A DNA stretch of 64,000 nucleotides, from NCBI GenBank assembly GCA_947632025.1, contig CANRNN010000007.1, positions 62,001 through 126,000 on the forward strand. The letters run 5' to 3'. The notes beneath the pieces were generated by a model. It was not told the DNA's origin. It ran no database searches and saw nothing but the letters and a program-made list of their open reading frames with translations. Below, piece after piece: positions 52,006 through 61,377 of the stretch (position 1 is its first letter; each line of letters opens with the position of its first letter). Position numbers and translations under genes: made by a program. This DNA comes from an uncultured Clostridia bacterium. GTDB lineage: Bacteria > Bacillota > Clostridia > Oscillospirales > Ruminococcaceae.

Positions 52006-54567
52006 ATGTTGTCAAAACTCGATAAGGCTGTAAAATACGGCGGCTGTATCGCTTTTTCGATGAAGTATAAGCCCGATTTTCCCATAGAATTCCTCTGCGG
52101 CGCGGACGAGATAGCCGCGGACGGTAAAATTGTACTCTTGGGGAACATCATTCACGCGGACGACTATCAGCCTTTCTGCGACGTTATAGGCGATATCATC
52201 AGCAAAAGAATACCCGACGTCAAGGCTCACGCAAGACTAAAGACTACCGACGGCTACCGTTGGTACTACATAAGCGCAAAGCCCGATTTTGCTAGGAACG
52301 GTTCGTTCAAGGAGCTTAACGGGACTATGTTTGACGTGACGGAATATCTCGACTGTGAAGGAAACGACGCGGTAATGGAACGCTTCAAGAGCAAAGCTGC
52401 GGCTTCTATGACCGACGCGAACGAGATACCGAAGCTGGCAGAGATTCTCGGACTGGACTATCTCGAAAGAATACAGCAGCCGTTCGCGCAGATCGCGGGG
52501 CTGTACTCTCAGATACTCGACGACAAAAACCGCCCCATCGCTGCCGCAAAGGGTCAGGACAAAAACGCGAATCTCTATAAAATGAGCTATCAGCGGCGAA
52601 AAGCCATCATAATAAAGCACAGGACCATGGGCTACTGGATAATCGCGGGAGAAACGGGCGAGTGTATAAGTGAAACCGCTCCCCTGCTCGATACTATGGT
52701 TCAGACCGTCGCGGATATAGCAAACTCTTATATCGTTATCGGCGAGGAGATGGAGAACTCTCGCGAGGCAAACAAGCTTCTCGGACAGAACTTCGAAGAT
52801 CAGATACTGATAAACAACATCTACTCGATCATTCTTAAGGGGAAAACAAGCACGGTCGCTTTCGGAAACGTAATTCCGCTTATAAAGGAATATTTTTCGC
52901 TGGAAGATATGGTGTTCTGTGAAGATTCGCAAAATCCCTCAAAAGTCTACCACTGGGATCATGCGGGAAACCTCCGCCCTATGATAGCAGACAGCCCCAT
53001 CAAGGATAAAATTTACAAGGACCTTGACAACGACGTTGTCATATTTATCAACGAGGACGAAGTCCGCTTGAAAAACAGCAAGGGCAGAAGCCTTGCCCTG
53101 GCGCGTATCTTTGAGAACGGAAAGCCTAAAGGCGTGCTTACGTTCATTTCTTCGGAGAAAAACCGCGAATGGAACAACCGTGACAGAAAACTTATCAAGA
53201 ATATTGCTCAGATAGTGTCGATACTGATTTTCCGTTCGTTTGTGGAAAACGAACTTCTGGAAAGTCAGGAACACTTGATGAAGCTTGCGTACACCAACAT
53301 TGAAACGGGTATACCGAACAAAAGCGCATTTGAACGCGACCTCAACAAGCTGCTGAAAATGGAGCAGCGGGGAGCGGTTATTGCCGTGGAAATAAATAAC
53401 CTAAAAGACGTGTCCGAGGTCTACGACACGCATTACGCAAACGAGATAGTGCGCTCAATAGCTGAATATATCGCAGCCATTCCGATGCAGTGTGAAAAAA
53501 CCGTATACAGATTCTCCGCCGTGTTCCTTTACGTTATACTGGAGGGCGCGGACAGAAATGAAGCTGTCAGGTTTGCACAGGCGATACTCACGAAATTCCG
53601 CACGCCGTGGTATCTGAACGAAAGCGAAATACGCGTCGATATAAATTCGGGTATCGCTATGTTCCCCGACAATATAGAAAGCTGTGAGGACTATGAAAAG
53701 GTACTGGCAAAGACGATAAAGGTCATTAAAGAAAAGAAAATGGGCGATGTGCTGTGCTACAGTGATACCATTGAAGTTGAATCCGACGACAGCAAGCTGC
53801 TTAAAAAGGAAATTATAGAAGCAGCCGAGAACGATTTTTCCGGATTCTATTTTCTGTACACTCCCGTGGTCGGAGCCGATACAGGCGAGCTTATAAGCTG
53901 TGAAGCACATTTGTTCTGGACAAACAACGACGTTATCGTACCGAGAGAACGGTTCCTGCCGATAATCAACCGTGCGGGATATACTGTGGAAATTTACAGC
54001 TTTGTCGTGGACAGGATATGCGAATTCTGCGCGGCAGTACGCGAGAGCGGAGTGACCGACTTCCGAACGGGCTTCGCAATACCGGAAAATATACTTTCTT
54101 TGGACGAGAGCGTTCTTATCCTTAAAAAGTGCCTGCTGGAGTATTCCCTGCCGCCAAGCGCGATCTCGATACTCGTTTCGGAAACCGACAATACGATAAA
54201 TACACACAGCATAGGATTGATGCAGCTTGCGGCACTGGGTGTGAACATTGTCGTTGACGACAAGGGCGGGAAGTTTTTTACGGATTCTTTCATCACAAAA
54301 GAAAATATTTCTATACTGAAGCTGCGCAGTGCAAGACTGTCAGATGATCCTGTTTCGGCAGCGTTCATAAAAAGTATAATCGACCGCGTCCACGAGCGCG
54401 GAATGAAGGTATGCATCGCAGGAGTGGATAATACAGCCGCTCTTCACAATGCAAGGAGCTTCGACGCGGATTATATTATGGGCATTATCAACGGACGACC
54501 GCTCCACACATCGGAATTCATTAAGAAAATGGTTTACCACAATCAAGTGAATCAGACCGAAACATAA
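52006..54567 (+). CDS. PAS-GAF-GGDEF-EAL protein with both catalytic signatures lost
   Basis: The 853-residue soluble protein has a PAS-like domain (about 20-115), a PocR-like or related sensory region (about 145-245), a GAF-like domain (about 265-415), a GGDEF fold (about 425-590) and an EAL fold (about 600-845). The cyclase signature reads RFSAVF at 502-507, with no GGDEF. In the EAL domain the metal and substrate motifs read EAH (633-635), DDKGGK (751-756) and AGVD (805-808) instead of EAL, DDFGTG and EGVE. It is therefore probably a nucleotide-binding sensor or scaffold, not an enzyme. AAAGGAG precedes the ATG. Confidence 0.88.
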   Translation: MLSKLDKAVKYGGCIAFSMKYKPDFPIEFLCGADEIAADGKIVLLGNIIHADDYQPFCDVIGDIISKRIPDVKAHARLKTTDGYRWYYISAKPDFARNGSFKELNGTMFDVTEYLDCEGNDAVMERFKSKAAASMTDANEIPKLAEILGLDYLERIQQPFAQIAGLYSQILDDKNRPIAAAKGQDKNANLYKMSYQRRKAIIIKHRTMGYWIIAGETGECISETAPLLDTMVQTVADIANSYIVIGEEMENSREANKLLGQNFEDQILINNIYSIILKGKTSTVAFGNVIPLIKEYFSLEDMVFCEDSQNPSKVYHWDHAGNLRPMIADSPIKDKIYKDLDNDVVIFINEDEVRLKNSKGRSLALARIFENGKPKGVLTFISSEKNREWNNRDRKLIKNIAQIVSILIFRSFVENELLESQEHLMKLAYTNIETGIPNKSAFERDLNKLLKMEQRGAVIAVEINNLKDVSEVYDTHYANEIVRSIAEYIAAIPMQCEKTVYRFSAVFLYVILEGADRNEAVRFAQAILTKFRTPWYLNESEIRVDINSGIAMFPDNIESCEDYEKVLAKTIKVIKEKKMGDVLCYSDTIEVESDDSKLLKKEIIEAAENDFSGFYFLYTPVVGADTGELISCEAHLFWTNNDVIVPRERFLPIINRAGYTVEIYSFVVDRICEFCAAVRESGVTDFRTGFAIPENILSLDESVLILKKCLLEYSLPPSAISILVSETDNTINTHSIGLMQLAALGVNIVVDDKGGKFFTDSFITKENISILKLRSARLSDDPVSAAFIKSIIDRVHERGMKVCIAGVDNTAALHNARSFDADYIMGIINGRPLHTSEFIKKMVYHNQVNQTET

Positions 54568-54675
54568 ACTGTAAAATCGTATAATATCATAGTTCAGAGC
54601 CTGTTCATATAAATCGGATTTGCGAAAATACGCCACAAAACGGATATTGAACGTTTGTGTGAACAGACCAGTCAA

Positions 54676-54711
54676 AAAAAGCCGAAGATCTTAAAAAATC
54701 CTCGGCTTTTT
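54676..54711 (+). terminator. Terminator after the PAS/GGDEF/EAL gene
   Basis: AAAAAGCCGA pairs with TCGGCTTTTT, continued by GAT/ATC, followed by ATTTATTTT. The 319-base gap (54568-54886) otherwise holds only the promoter at 54782. Confidence 0.88.
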
Positions 54712-54781
54712 ATTTATTTTCACAAAAATTCATCGCTTTTTGATAACATTTTATTTTTTTTGCCAAAACTTTAAATTCCTC

Positions 54782-54810
54782 TTGAAAAAATGTTAAAAAA
54801 AGTTTATAAT
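54782..54810 (+). promoter_or_regulatory. Sigma-A promoter for the SEDS gene
   Basis: TTGAAA (54782-54787) and TATAAT (54805-54810) have a 17-base spacer, about 75 bases before the start codon. Confidence 0.85.
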
Positions 54811-54886
54811 AGAAGTGTATGATCGTATATCATCAAAAAGTTCACTTTGTCTGAATTCAATGATTATTTAGGAACATCGGAGCACA

Positions 54887-56026
54887 ATGAAAACAATCTT
54901 AAATTACTTGAAAAGCTATATCAAACACGTCGATAAATTCCTTATGGTAATGTGCCTTGGAATAACCGCGTTTGATATTTTCCTTATGGCATCAATGAAA
55001 AAAACAGGGTTTATAAACGACGCCGCGCTGAAAACTCAGATAGTCGCGGCAATAATAGGAATTTTTGCGGCGTTTGTTATAAGCCTTATCGACTATAAAT
55101 GGCTGGCAAAATATTGGTTCGTGTATGCGCCGGTGGCAGTGATACTGCAATTGCTGCTGTTTACGCCGCTCGGAGTAAAGCGTGACGACGATATAGCGTG
55201 GCTGGATTTCAAGTTTTTCACGGTACAGCCGTCGGAGATACTTAAATTCGTGTTTATTATTACACTAGCAGTGCATATATTCAAACTCGGCGACAAGCTT
55301 AATTCCTTTCCGCATTTTCTGGGAGTGTGCGTACACGCGTTTGTCCCTGCGGGGATAATTCTTATTCAGGGCGACGCGGGAAGCGCACTGGTATTTATGT
55401 TCATCTTCATATGTATGTTGTTTATAGGCGGGATCTCGTGGAAATATATCACGGCGGGTATACTTGCGGTTCCGGCGGTCGCTTATGTCGCGTGGAATTA
55501 TATCATGAAGGATCACCACAGAATGCGCATAAGGCTCCTGTTTGACAAGGAGCTTCAGCAGAAGGAAATTCAGAATATGTTCTATCAGCAGCACAGAGGA
55601 ACGATAGCACTCGGTTCGGGGCAGCTTACGGGACTGGGCTTTAACGCGGATAATTACACTTATACTTCCGAAATATACAACGACTACGTTTTCGCGTATA
55701 TAGGAATGACAATGGGATTTATAGGGTGTATGTGCGTGGTGATAGCACTGGCGGTAATATGCCTTATGGTGATGTCGAATGCTTCGGGAGCGCAGGATAA
55801 GCTCGGAAAGATGATATGTGTCGGAGTTTTCGCCACAATTTTCTTTCACTGTGTTATCAACATAGGAATGGTGCTTACTGTGGTGCCTGTAATAGGTATC
55901 CCGCTGCCGTTTATTTCACAGGGCGGCACGGTAATGATAATGATGCACGCTTGTATAGGATTGGTGCTTTCAGTGTCGGCTCACAAAGAAAAGCCGAAGC
56001 ATATGTTCTATACGGAAAAAGACTGA
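54887..56026 (+). CDS. SEDS family peptidoglycan glycosyltransferase (FtsW/RodA/SpoVE)
   Basis: SEDS proteins polymerise glycan strands from lipid II together with a class B PBP. The 379-residue protein has about 10 membrane helices. FTVQPSEILKF near residue 112 matches the family FQPSE motif, SEIYNDYVFAYIG near 262 contains the catalytic Asp region, and GIPLPFISQGGT near 345 matches PLPFISYGGT. RodA is more likely than FtsW by overall length, but the subfamily cannot be settled here. No penicillin-binding protein gene is adjacent. Confidence 0.9.
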   Translation: MKTILNYLKSYIKHVDKFLMVMCLGITAFDIFLMASMKKTGFINDAALKTQIVAAIIGIFAAFVISLIDYKWLAKYWFVYAPVAVILQLLLFTPLGVKRDDDIAWLDFKFFTVQPSEILKFVFIITLAVHIFKLGDKLNSFPHFLGVCVHAFVPAGIILIQGDAGSALVFMFIFICMLFIGGISWKYITAGILAVPAVAYVAWNYIMKDHHRMRIRLLFDKELQQKEIQNMFYQQHRGTIALGSGQLTGLGFNADNYTYTSEIYNDYVFAYIGMTMGFIGCMCVVIALAVICLMVMSNASGAQDKLGKMICVGVFATIFFHCVINIGMVLTVVPVIGIPLPFISQGGTVMIMMHACIGLVLSVSAHKEKPKHMFYTEKD

Positions 56027-56072
56027 ATCCGCAGAATTTTTCACAATAAACAGACATTAAGGAGATACGACA

Positions 56073-57332
56073 ATGAGAGCGATAAGACGCGAGTTAAAAG
56101 ATCTGTACTCCCCTGCCCGCCGAGAAACGGAGCTTAGGCGATTCCGCGCCGCGGAATGTGGTTTTGCGGACTATTTCGGAACGCTCGGAAACGCGAGATT
56201 TTTCTCTGCGCCCGCGAGAGCGGAGGTTTGCGGAACCCAGACCTACCACAACAACGGAAAGGTCATGGCGGCTTCCGTTGACGCTGATATAATTGCCGTA
56301 GCTGTGCCGAGAGATGATAATATTATTGTAATAAAGCCGGAACATTCCGATGAAATACGCGTGGAGCTGAATTCGCTTGAACCGGTCGAGGAGGAACGTA
56401 AAACTCCTGCCGCTGTAGTAAGAGGTATAGCACGCGGCTTTGGGAAATACGGTCATTCGGCAGGCGGATTCAATGCGTTCGTGACTTCCGATATAGGAAA
56501 AAATTCAGCACTCGGCGAGAGAGCCGCGTTTGAAACTCTTATAGGGTCTATTTTCTGCCATTTGTACAACGAGGGGCAGATTCCGGCGGTGAAAATAGCT
56601 CAGGCGGCACAGTTTGCTGAGGAAAAATTCTATGGCGAGGCAGGTCCGCTTACCGACAAACTCGGCTGCGCGTGCGGAGGATTTGTCGCAATAGACTACC
56701 GCGACAGCGATACTCCGATAATAGAGCCTATACCGTTCAATCTGACTGATTTTAACCACGCTCTTTGTATTGTGGACGCAAAATGTCCCTCCGAAAATCC
56801 GAAAACACTTCAGAGGGAGTATGACACTATTCGTGAGGAAATGCGTGAGATAGCGGGATTTTTTGACTGCGAAACTCTCCGCTCGCTTGCGGCAGCTGAT
56901 ATTATGCTGAATATCAATGATCTGCGGCGGGAATTCGGTGACAGAGCCGTTATGAGGGCTATTCACTTTTTCTCGGAAAACGACAGAGTGGAAAGGTGTA
57001 TCCATGCTCTAAAGAACGGACGGATTGAAGATTTCCTGAATGCCGTAAAAGAAAGCGGCGACAGCTCGTTCAAGTATTTACAGAACGCTTACATGGAGGA
57101 TAGGCTTCGGGAACAGCCGCTGGTAATAGCGATAAATTCCGCGGAACACTCGCTTCGCCGAAAAGGAGCGTGCCGTATACACGGCGACGGTTTCACGGGT
57201 GCGATAGAGGCGTTTGTTCCGCTTGAAGCGCTAAACGAATTCCGTATGAATATGGAAAAGGTATTCGGAAGCGGCTCGTGCAGAGTCCTCAATATCCGCC
57301 AGACGGGAGTGTGCGAAATACTTCTCGGCTAA
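56073..57332 (+). CDS. Diverged galactokinase-like GHMP kinase
   Basis: The 419-residue protein has the fold order of galactokinase: N-terminal SAPARAEVCG near 45, GGFNAFVTSDI, a central region, and a C-terminal GACRIHGDGFTGAIEAFVP matching the third GHMP motif GARMTGGGFGG. The substrate motif GEHTDY appears as GTQTYH (54-59), and the ATP loop GLSSSA appears as IGKNSALGE (141-149). Thus galactose binding and ATP binding residues have changed and activity is uncertain. AAGGAG precedes the ATG. It overlaps the convergent hflX gene by four bases. No other Leloir genes are nearby. Confidence 0.8.
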   Translation: MRAIRRELKDLYSPARRETELRRFRAAECGFADYFGTLGNARFFSAPARAEVCGTQTYHNNGKVMAASVDADIIAVAVPRDDNIIVIKPEHSDEIRVELNSLEPVEEERKTPAAVVRGIARGFGKYGHSAGGFNAFVTSDIGKNSALGERAAFETLIGSIFCHLYNEGQIPAVKIAQAAQFAEEKFYGEAGPLTDKLGCACGGFVAIDYRDSDTPIIEPIPFNLTDFNHALCIVDAKCPSENPKTLQREYDTIREEMREIAGFFDCETLRSLAAADIMLNINDLRREFGDRAVMRAIHFFSENDRVERCIHALKNGRIEDFLNAVKESGDSSFKYLQNAYMEDRLREQPLVIAINSAEHSLRRKGACRIHGDGFTGAIEAFVPLEALNEFRMNMEKVFGSGSCRVLNIRQTGVCEILLG

Positions 57333-58549
57333 TCGGCGAGAAATTCCTCGCACTGCTTGATAAGGAGCTTATCGACAAGAGCGTCAGCGAGGATACCGCT
57401 TTCGGTGTATTCTTCCGAAAAGACCTTGCCGTTTTCGCGTATCTGCGAAAGCAGACCGCCCTTGTCATAAGGCAGGAGCAGTTTCATTCGTCGTGAGGAT
57501 TGAGGGAGATTTTTCGCGGTGACTTCAAGCAGACGGTCTATTCCTTCGTTTTTCAAGGCTGAAATTTTTACGGTGGAGTCGTCCTCCGGTATATTTTCGG
57601 AGAGCTTGTCGCATTTGTTGAGGACAGTGACGACGGGGATTTCTGACGCTCCGAGTTCGGAGAGGGTCTTTAGTGTGACCTCGGCTTTTTCGGCGGCTTC
57701 GGGGTCGGAAACATCACAGACGTGGAGGATTATATCCGCGCAGGCGGCTTCTTCAAGCGTTGACTTGAACGCCTCGACGAGATGGTGCGGCAGGCGGCGG
57801 ATAAGTCCGACGGTGTCAACGAGGAGCAGGCTTCTGCCGTCGGGAAGCTCGATAGCACGAGAAGTGGGGTCGAGCGTCGCGAAGAGTTTGTCCTCGGCGA
57901 GGACTCCCGCATTGGTCAACAGATTAAGCAGCGTGGATTTTCCCGCGTTGGTATAGCCTACGATAGCTCCGACCTGAACGCTGTCTTTTCTGCGGTGCGC
58001 ACGGGAATAGCTTCTGCGTTCCTCCAGTTCGCGGAGTTCTTCGGAAAGCTTGTCTATCCTGCGGCGAATATGGCGACGGTCGGTTTCAAGCTGAGTTTCA
58101 CCGGGACCGCGGGTGCCGATACCTCCTCCAAGGCGTGAGAGGGACGCTCCTATTCCCATAAGACGCGGCAGGCGGTATTTGAGTTGGGCAAGCTCGACTT
58201 GAATTTTGCCCTCACGGGAAACGGCTCTGCCCGCGAAAATATCGAGAATGAGCATTGTACGGTCGATAACACGGACGCTGGTCGCGTCCTCGATATTCCT
58301 AAGCTGGGACGCGGAAAGCTCGCAGTCGAAAATCAATAAAGTAGCTCCGAGCCGCTCGGAAAGTTCCTTTATTTCTTCGAGTTTTCCCTCACCCACTACT
58401 GTGGCGGCTTCAAACGCTTCTCGTTTCTGGACAACGTGGGCGAGAGTTTCGGCGCCTGCCGTTGCGGCGAGTTCGGAAAGCTCGTCAAGGGAGCTTTCGG
58501 GGTCATATTCGCCGATATCGGCTGCTATCAAAACGGCTTTTTCTTCCAT
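57329..58549 (-). CDS. hflX: Ribosome-associated GTPase HflX
   Basis: HflX is a GTPase that binds the 50S subunit and splits stalled ribosomes, notably after heat stress. The 406-residue protein has an N-terminal HflX domain, a coiled-coil linker (GIGTRGPGETQLETDRRHIRRRI near 143) and a G domain with VGYTNAGKSTLLN, the DTVGLIRRLP switch and NKCD. A consensus sigma-A promoter lies at 58594-58622. The length is normal. Confidence 0.96.
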   Translation of the reverse strand: MEEKAVLIAADIGEYDPESSLDELSELAATAGAETLAHVVQKREAFEAATVVGEGKLEEIKELSERLGATLLIFDCELSASQLRNIEDATSVRVIDRTMLILDIFAGRAVSREGKIQVELAQLKYRLPRLMGIGASLSRLGGGIGTRGPGETQLETDRRHIRRRIDKLSEELRELEERRSYSRAHRRKDSVQVGAIVGYTNAGKSTLLNLLTNAGVLAEDKLFATLDPTSRAIELPDGRSLLLVDTVGLIRRLPHHLVEAFKSTLEEAACADIILHVCDVSDPEAAEKAEVTLKTLSELGASEIPVVTVLNKCDKLSENIPEDDSTVKISALKNEGIDRLLEVTAKNLPQSSRRMKLLLPYDKGGLLSQIRENGKVFSEEYTESGILADALVDKLLIKQCEEFLAD

Positions 58550-58593
58550 AATTTCTCCTTAAAAATCAAGTTCAAATATAACGCTATGCGTTT

Positions 58594-58622
58594 ATTATAC
58601 CAAATTTTGCTTGCTTTGTCAA
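58594..58622 (-). promoter_or_regulatory. Consensus sigma-A promoter of hflX
   Basis: On the minus strand TTGACA (58617-58622) and TATAAT (58594-58599) are both perfect, with a 17-base spacer. Confidence 0.93.
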
Positions 58623-58690
58623 GCAGAAAAAAATACAGTTACTCTTCACTTTTCACTGTGTACTGTAAACTGTCAAAAGGGGTGGACATT

Positions 58691-60190
58691 TTGAAATTTA
58701 AAAAATATGACGTTATAATCGTCGGGACGGGCATTTCGGGAATTTACACGGCGCTGAATCTTGACGAGGAAGCGAATGTTCTTATGCTGTCAAAAAAGGA
58801 GCTGACACTGTGTAATTCCGCTCTGGCACAGGGTGGAGTTGCCGCCGTTATGGACAAGGATAACGACAATCAGGAGTTGCACATCAGGGACACACTCATT
58901 GCGGGACAGTACAAGAACAATCTCGACAATGTGAAAATTCTAGTCGAACAGGGTCCGAACGACGTTAAGCGTCTTGCGGACGTTTATGGCGTGGATTTTG
59001 ACAGAAACGCTGACGGGTCGCTGGCACTTACGCTTGAAGGCGGTCACTCCCGCCGACGCATAGCTCACCATAAAGATACCACAGGCTTTGAGATAGAAAC
59101 AAATCTTATTGAACAGGTGCAGAAACTTAAAAACGTAAGCGTGATAAATCACTCGGTTCTGTGCCGTCTGGAGCGCCGTGACGGAATGTTCTTTGCTGAC
59201 ATTATCGTAAACGATGAAAACGACCGCGAGCTTAGGCACGAGTATTACTGCTCGAAAAATGTCGTCCTCGCGACGGGCGGTATAGGCAGAGTTTACGATT
59301 ACACGACAAATTCCGCTATCGCGACCGGCGACGGTATTCAGCTTGCGTATAATCTCGGTGCGAAGATAGCAAACCTCTCATACGTCCAGTTCCACCCGAC
59401 GGCGTTCGCGGACAGGAAAAATCAGGAATGTTTTCTCATTTCCGAAGCCGTCCGAGGAGAGGGAGCGTATCTTCTCAACTGCAATAAAGAGCGTTTTATG
59501 CCGAATTACGAGCCCGAACGAAAAGAGCTTGCCCCGCGTGACGTAGTTTCCTCGTGCATAATGCAGGAAGAAAAGAAAACAGGCTCGAATGAATTCTGGC
59601 TTGATATTTCCTACAAAGACCCCGAATTTGTCAAGAACCGCTTTCCGATGATATACAAAAACGTCCTCGAAAAGGGATATGATATGACCAAGGAGCCTAT
59701 CCCCATCTACCCGTGTCAGCACTACCTTATGGGCGGCATAAACGTCGACGGAAAGGGCGCTACAAATATCGAGGGACTGTATGCGGCAGGAGAATGTTCG
59801 CATACGGGCGTTCACGGAAAAAATCGTTTAGCGTCGAATTCCCTGCTGGAGGCGCTTGTGTTCTCGCGGCTTATAGCTGAGGATATAAATTCCCGCCTTG
59901 ACAAAAATTCCACTTCCGAAATCGAATACGATATGCCCGAACCCGACAAATTCACAGAGGAAGTCCCGAAAGGGATAGCCGCGGAAGTCCGCCACATAAT
60001 GCAGAGCGCTTATTTCGTGTTCCCGAATTATCCCGAAGCCGAAAAGGGTCTGAAACGAATTACCGAGCTTAAAAATATGCTCGACAAGGGTGGATTCAAA
60101 ATAACGTCCGAATTTGTCGAAACCAAATCGCTGGTTACTGTGGCTTATATCATTCTTACCGAAGTGCTTGAAAGGAAAGACGAAAAATGA
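58691..60190 (+). CDS. nadB: L-aspartate oxidase NadB
   Basis: The FAD enzyme oxidises aspartate to iminoaspartate, the first step of NAD synthesis. The 499-residue protein has the FAD loop VIIVGTGISGIYTALNL near residue 9, CNSALAQGGVAAV near 44, EGGHSRRRIAHHKDTTG, VLATGGIGRVYDYTTN near 192 and the C-terminal GENRLASNSLLEALVF-like GKNRLASNSLLEALVF. A TTG at 58691 is the likely start, eight bases after AAGGGG; a GTG at 58682 overlaps that site. nadC overlaps its stop. No nadA lies nearby. Confidence 0.93.
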   Translation: MKFKKYDVIIVGTGISGIYTALNLDEEANVLMLSKKELTLCNSALAQGGVAAVMDKDNDNQELHIRDTLIAGQYKNNLDNVKILVEQGPNDVKRLADVYGVDFDRNADGSLALTLEGGHSRRRIAHHKDTTGFEIETNLIEQVQKLKNVSVINHSVLCRLERRDGMFFADIIVNDENDRELRHEYYCSKNVVLATGGIGRVYDYTTNSAIATGDGIQLAYNLGAKIANLSYVQFHPTAFADRKNQECFLISEAVRGEGAYLLNCNKERFMPNYEPERKELAPRDVVSSCIMQEEKKTGSNEFWLDISYKDPEFVKNRFPMIYKNVLEKGYDMTKEPIPIYPCQHYLMGGINVDGKGATNIEGLYAAGECSHTGVHGKNRLASNSLLEALVFSRLIAEDINSRLDKNSTSEIEYDMPEPDKFTEEVPKGIAAEVRHIMQSAYFVFPNYPEAEKGLKRITELKNMLDKGGFKITSEFVETKSLVTVAYIILTEVLERKDEK

Positions 60191-61026
60191 TGCTTTTACC
60201 GTTTTATGTTGACGATATTATCAAGACCGCCCTCTCGGAGGATATAAACTATATCGACAGCACGACAGATCTGCTTATTAACGAGGAAAGCCGCTCCGAC
60301 GCTTATTTTATGTCTAAAGCCGACGGCGTAGTCTGCGGTATAGAGATAGCCGCGAGAGTTTTTGAAATGCTCGATCCCGATATTGAATTTGAGATCCTCA
60401 AAAAAGACGGCGAAAAAGTCGCAAAGGGCGATATTATCGCGAATATTTCGGGAAAAACACGCGCTATGCTGAAAGCGGAACGCACAGCGCTGAACATTCT
60501 CCAGCATATGAGCGGGATAGCGACTTACACGAACAAATGCGTGGAGCTTGTAAAAGGCACGAACGCTTCCATTACCGACACGCGGAAAACGCTTCCGGGG
60601 CTTCGCGCACTGCAAAAATATGCAGTAACAGTGGGCGGCGGACGAAATCATCGTTTCAACCTCACGGACGCAGCAATGCTTAAGGACAACCACATCGACG
60701 CTTACGGCGGGATAACCGCGGCGGTTACGGAGCTTCGGAAAAAAGCGGGGCATATGCTGCAAATCGAGGTTGAAACGCGAAATCTCGACGAGGTACGCGA
60801 GGCTCTTGCGGTCGGGGTGAATGTGATTATGCTGGACAATATGTCCCCCGACGTAATGCGCGAGGCTTGCGGTATCATTGCGGGCAAGGCGAAAACCGAG
60901 GCTTCGGGGAACGTTACTCTCGAAAATATCCGCGAAGTCGCCGAAACGGGCGTGGATATAATCTCGCTTGGGGCGCTTACTCACAGTGTGAAGGCGTTTG
61001 ATATTTCAATGAAGTGGAAAAAATAA
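60187..61026 (+). CDS. nadC: Nicotinate-nucleotide pyrophosphorylase (carboxylating) NadC
   Basis: The enzyme makes nicotinate mononucleotide from quinolinate and PRPP. The 279-residue protein has ALSEDINYIDSTTDLL near residue 15, ERTALNILQHMSGIAT near 98, DTRKTLPGLRALQKYAVTVGGGRNHRFNL (residues about 130-158) and MLDNMSPDVMREA near 216. The start ATG overlaps the nadB stop (ATGA). It completes nadB-nadC, the nadA quinolinate synthase being absent from this operon. Confidence 0.96.
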   Translation: MMLLPFYVDDIIKTALSEDINYIDSTTDLLINEESRSDAYFMSKADGVVCGIEIAARVFEMLDPDIEFEILKKDGEKVAKGDIIANISGKTRAMLKAERTALNILQHMSGIATYTNKCVELVKGTNASITDTRKTLPGLRALQKYAVTVGGGRNHRFNLTDAAMLKDNHIDAYGGITAAVTELRKKAGHMLQIEVETRNLDEVREALAVGVNVIMLDNMSPDVMREACGIIAGKAKTEASGNVTLENIREVAETGVDIISLGALTHSVKAFDISMKWKK

Positions 61027-61041
61027 ATTTGGGAGGAAATT

Positions 61042-61299
61042 ATGGACGAAATTGAATTCAGATACGACACGCAGCTGCTTATCGACGGCGAAAACCTCGA
61101 CGAGGACGAGATTGACGAGTATATCCGCTCGCATTTTGAGGGGGATTCGCTGCTGGTGGTGGCGGACGACGACGTTGCAAAGCTGCATTTTCACACTAAC
61201 GAGCCGTGGAAAATTCTTGAATACTGCCGAACGCTTGGAGAAATTTATGATATTGTCGTAGAAGATATGGTTAGGCAGGCACGCGGCGAAAAAGGCTGA
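61042..61299 (+). CDS. 85-aa stand-alone segment of the FakA (DAK2/DegV-associated) family
   Basis: The 85-residue protein matches one internal stretch of fatty acid kinase subunit FakA (YloV): EFRYDTQLLI at the start, GDSLLVVADDDVAKLHFHTNEP near 34-55 (the His pair is conserved) and VEDMVRQARGEKG at the end. Full FakA is about 550 residues with an N-terminal DhaL kinase domain; here only the segment that follows that domain is present, with its own GGGAGG site. It follows nadC by 15 bases. It could be a remnant or an independent small domain protein. Confidence 0.75.
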   Translation: MDEIEFRYDTQLLIDGENLDEDEIDEYIRSHFEGDSLLVVADDDVAKLHFHTNEPWKILEYCRTLGEIYDIVVEDMVRQARGEKG

Positions 61300-61317
61300 T
61301 ATGAAAACTCAATAAAA

Positions 61318-61344
61318 AAGGGGCGGTACTTTCGTACCGCCTTA
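61318..61344. terminator. Bidirectional terminator between the nad operon and the FG-GAP-like gene
   Basis: GGCGGTAC pairs with GTACCGCC around TTTC. Read on the minus strand it is followed by CCTTTTTT, a strong signal; on the plus strand the tail TTAAATT is weaker. Confidence 0.88.
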
Positions 61345-61377
61345 AATTATATATTATGAGCAAAATGAGAGGTTATA

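Noticed and set aside
57329-57332. Frameshift or assembly error between the GHMP kinase and hflX
   Set aside because: The two genes are convergent and each ends normally; a four-base stop overlap is ordinary.
58436-58690. N-terminal 85-residue extension of NadB
   Set aside because: The added residues lie opposite hflX and its promoter, and family N-termini begin at the FAD loop just after the TTG at 58691.
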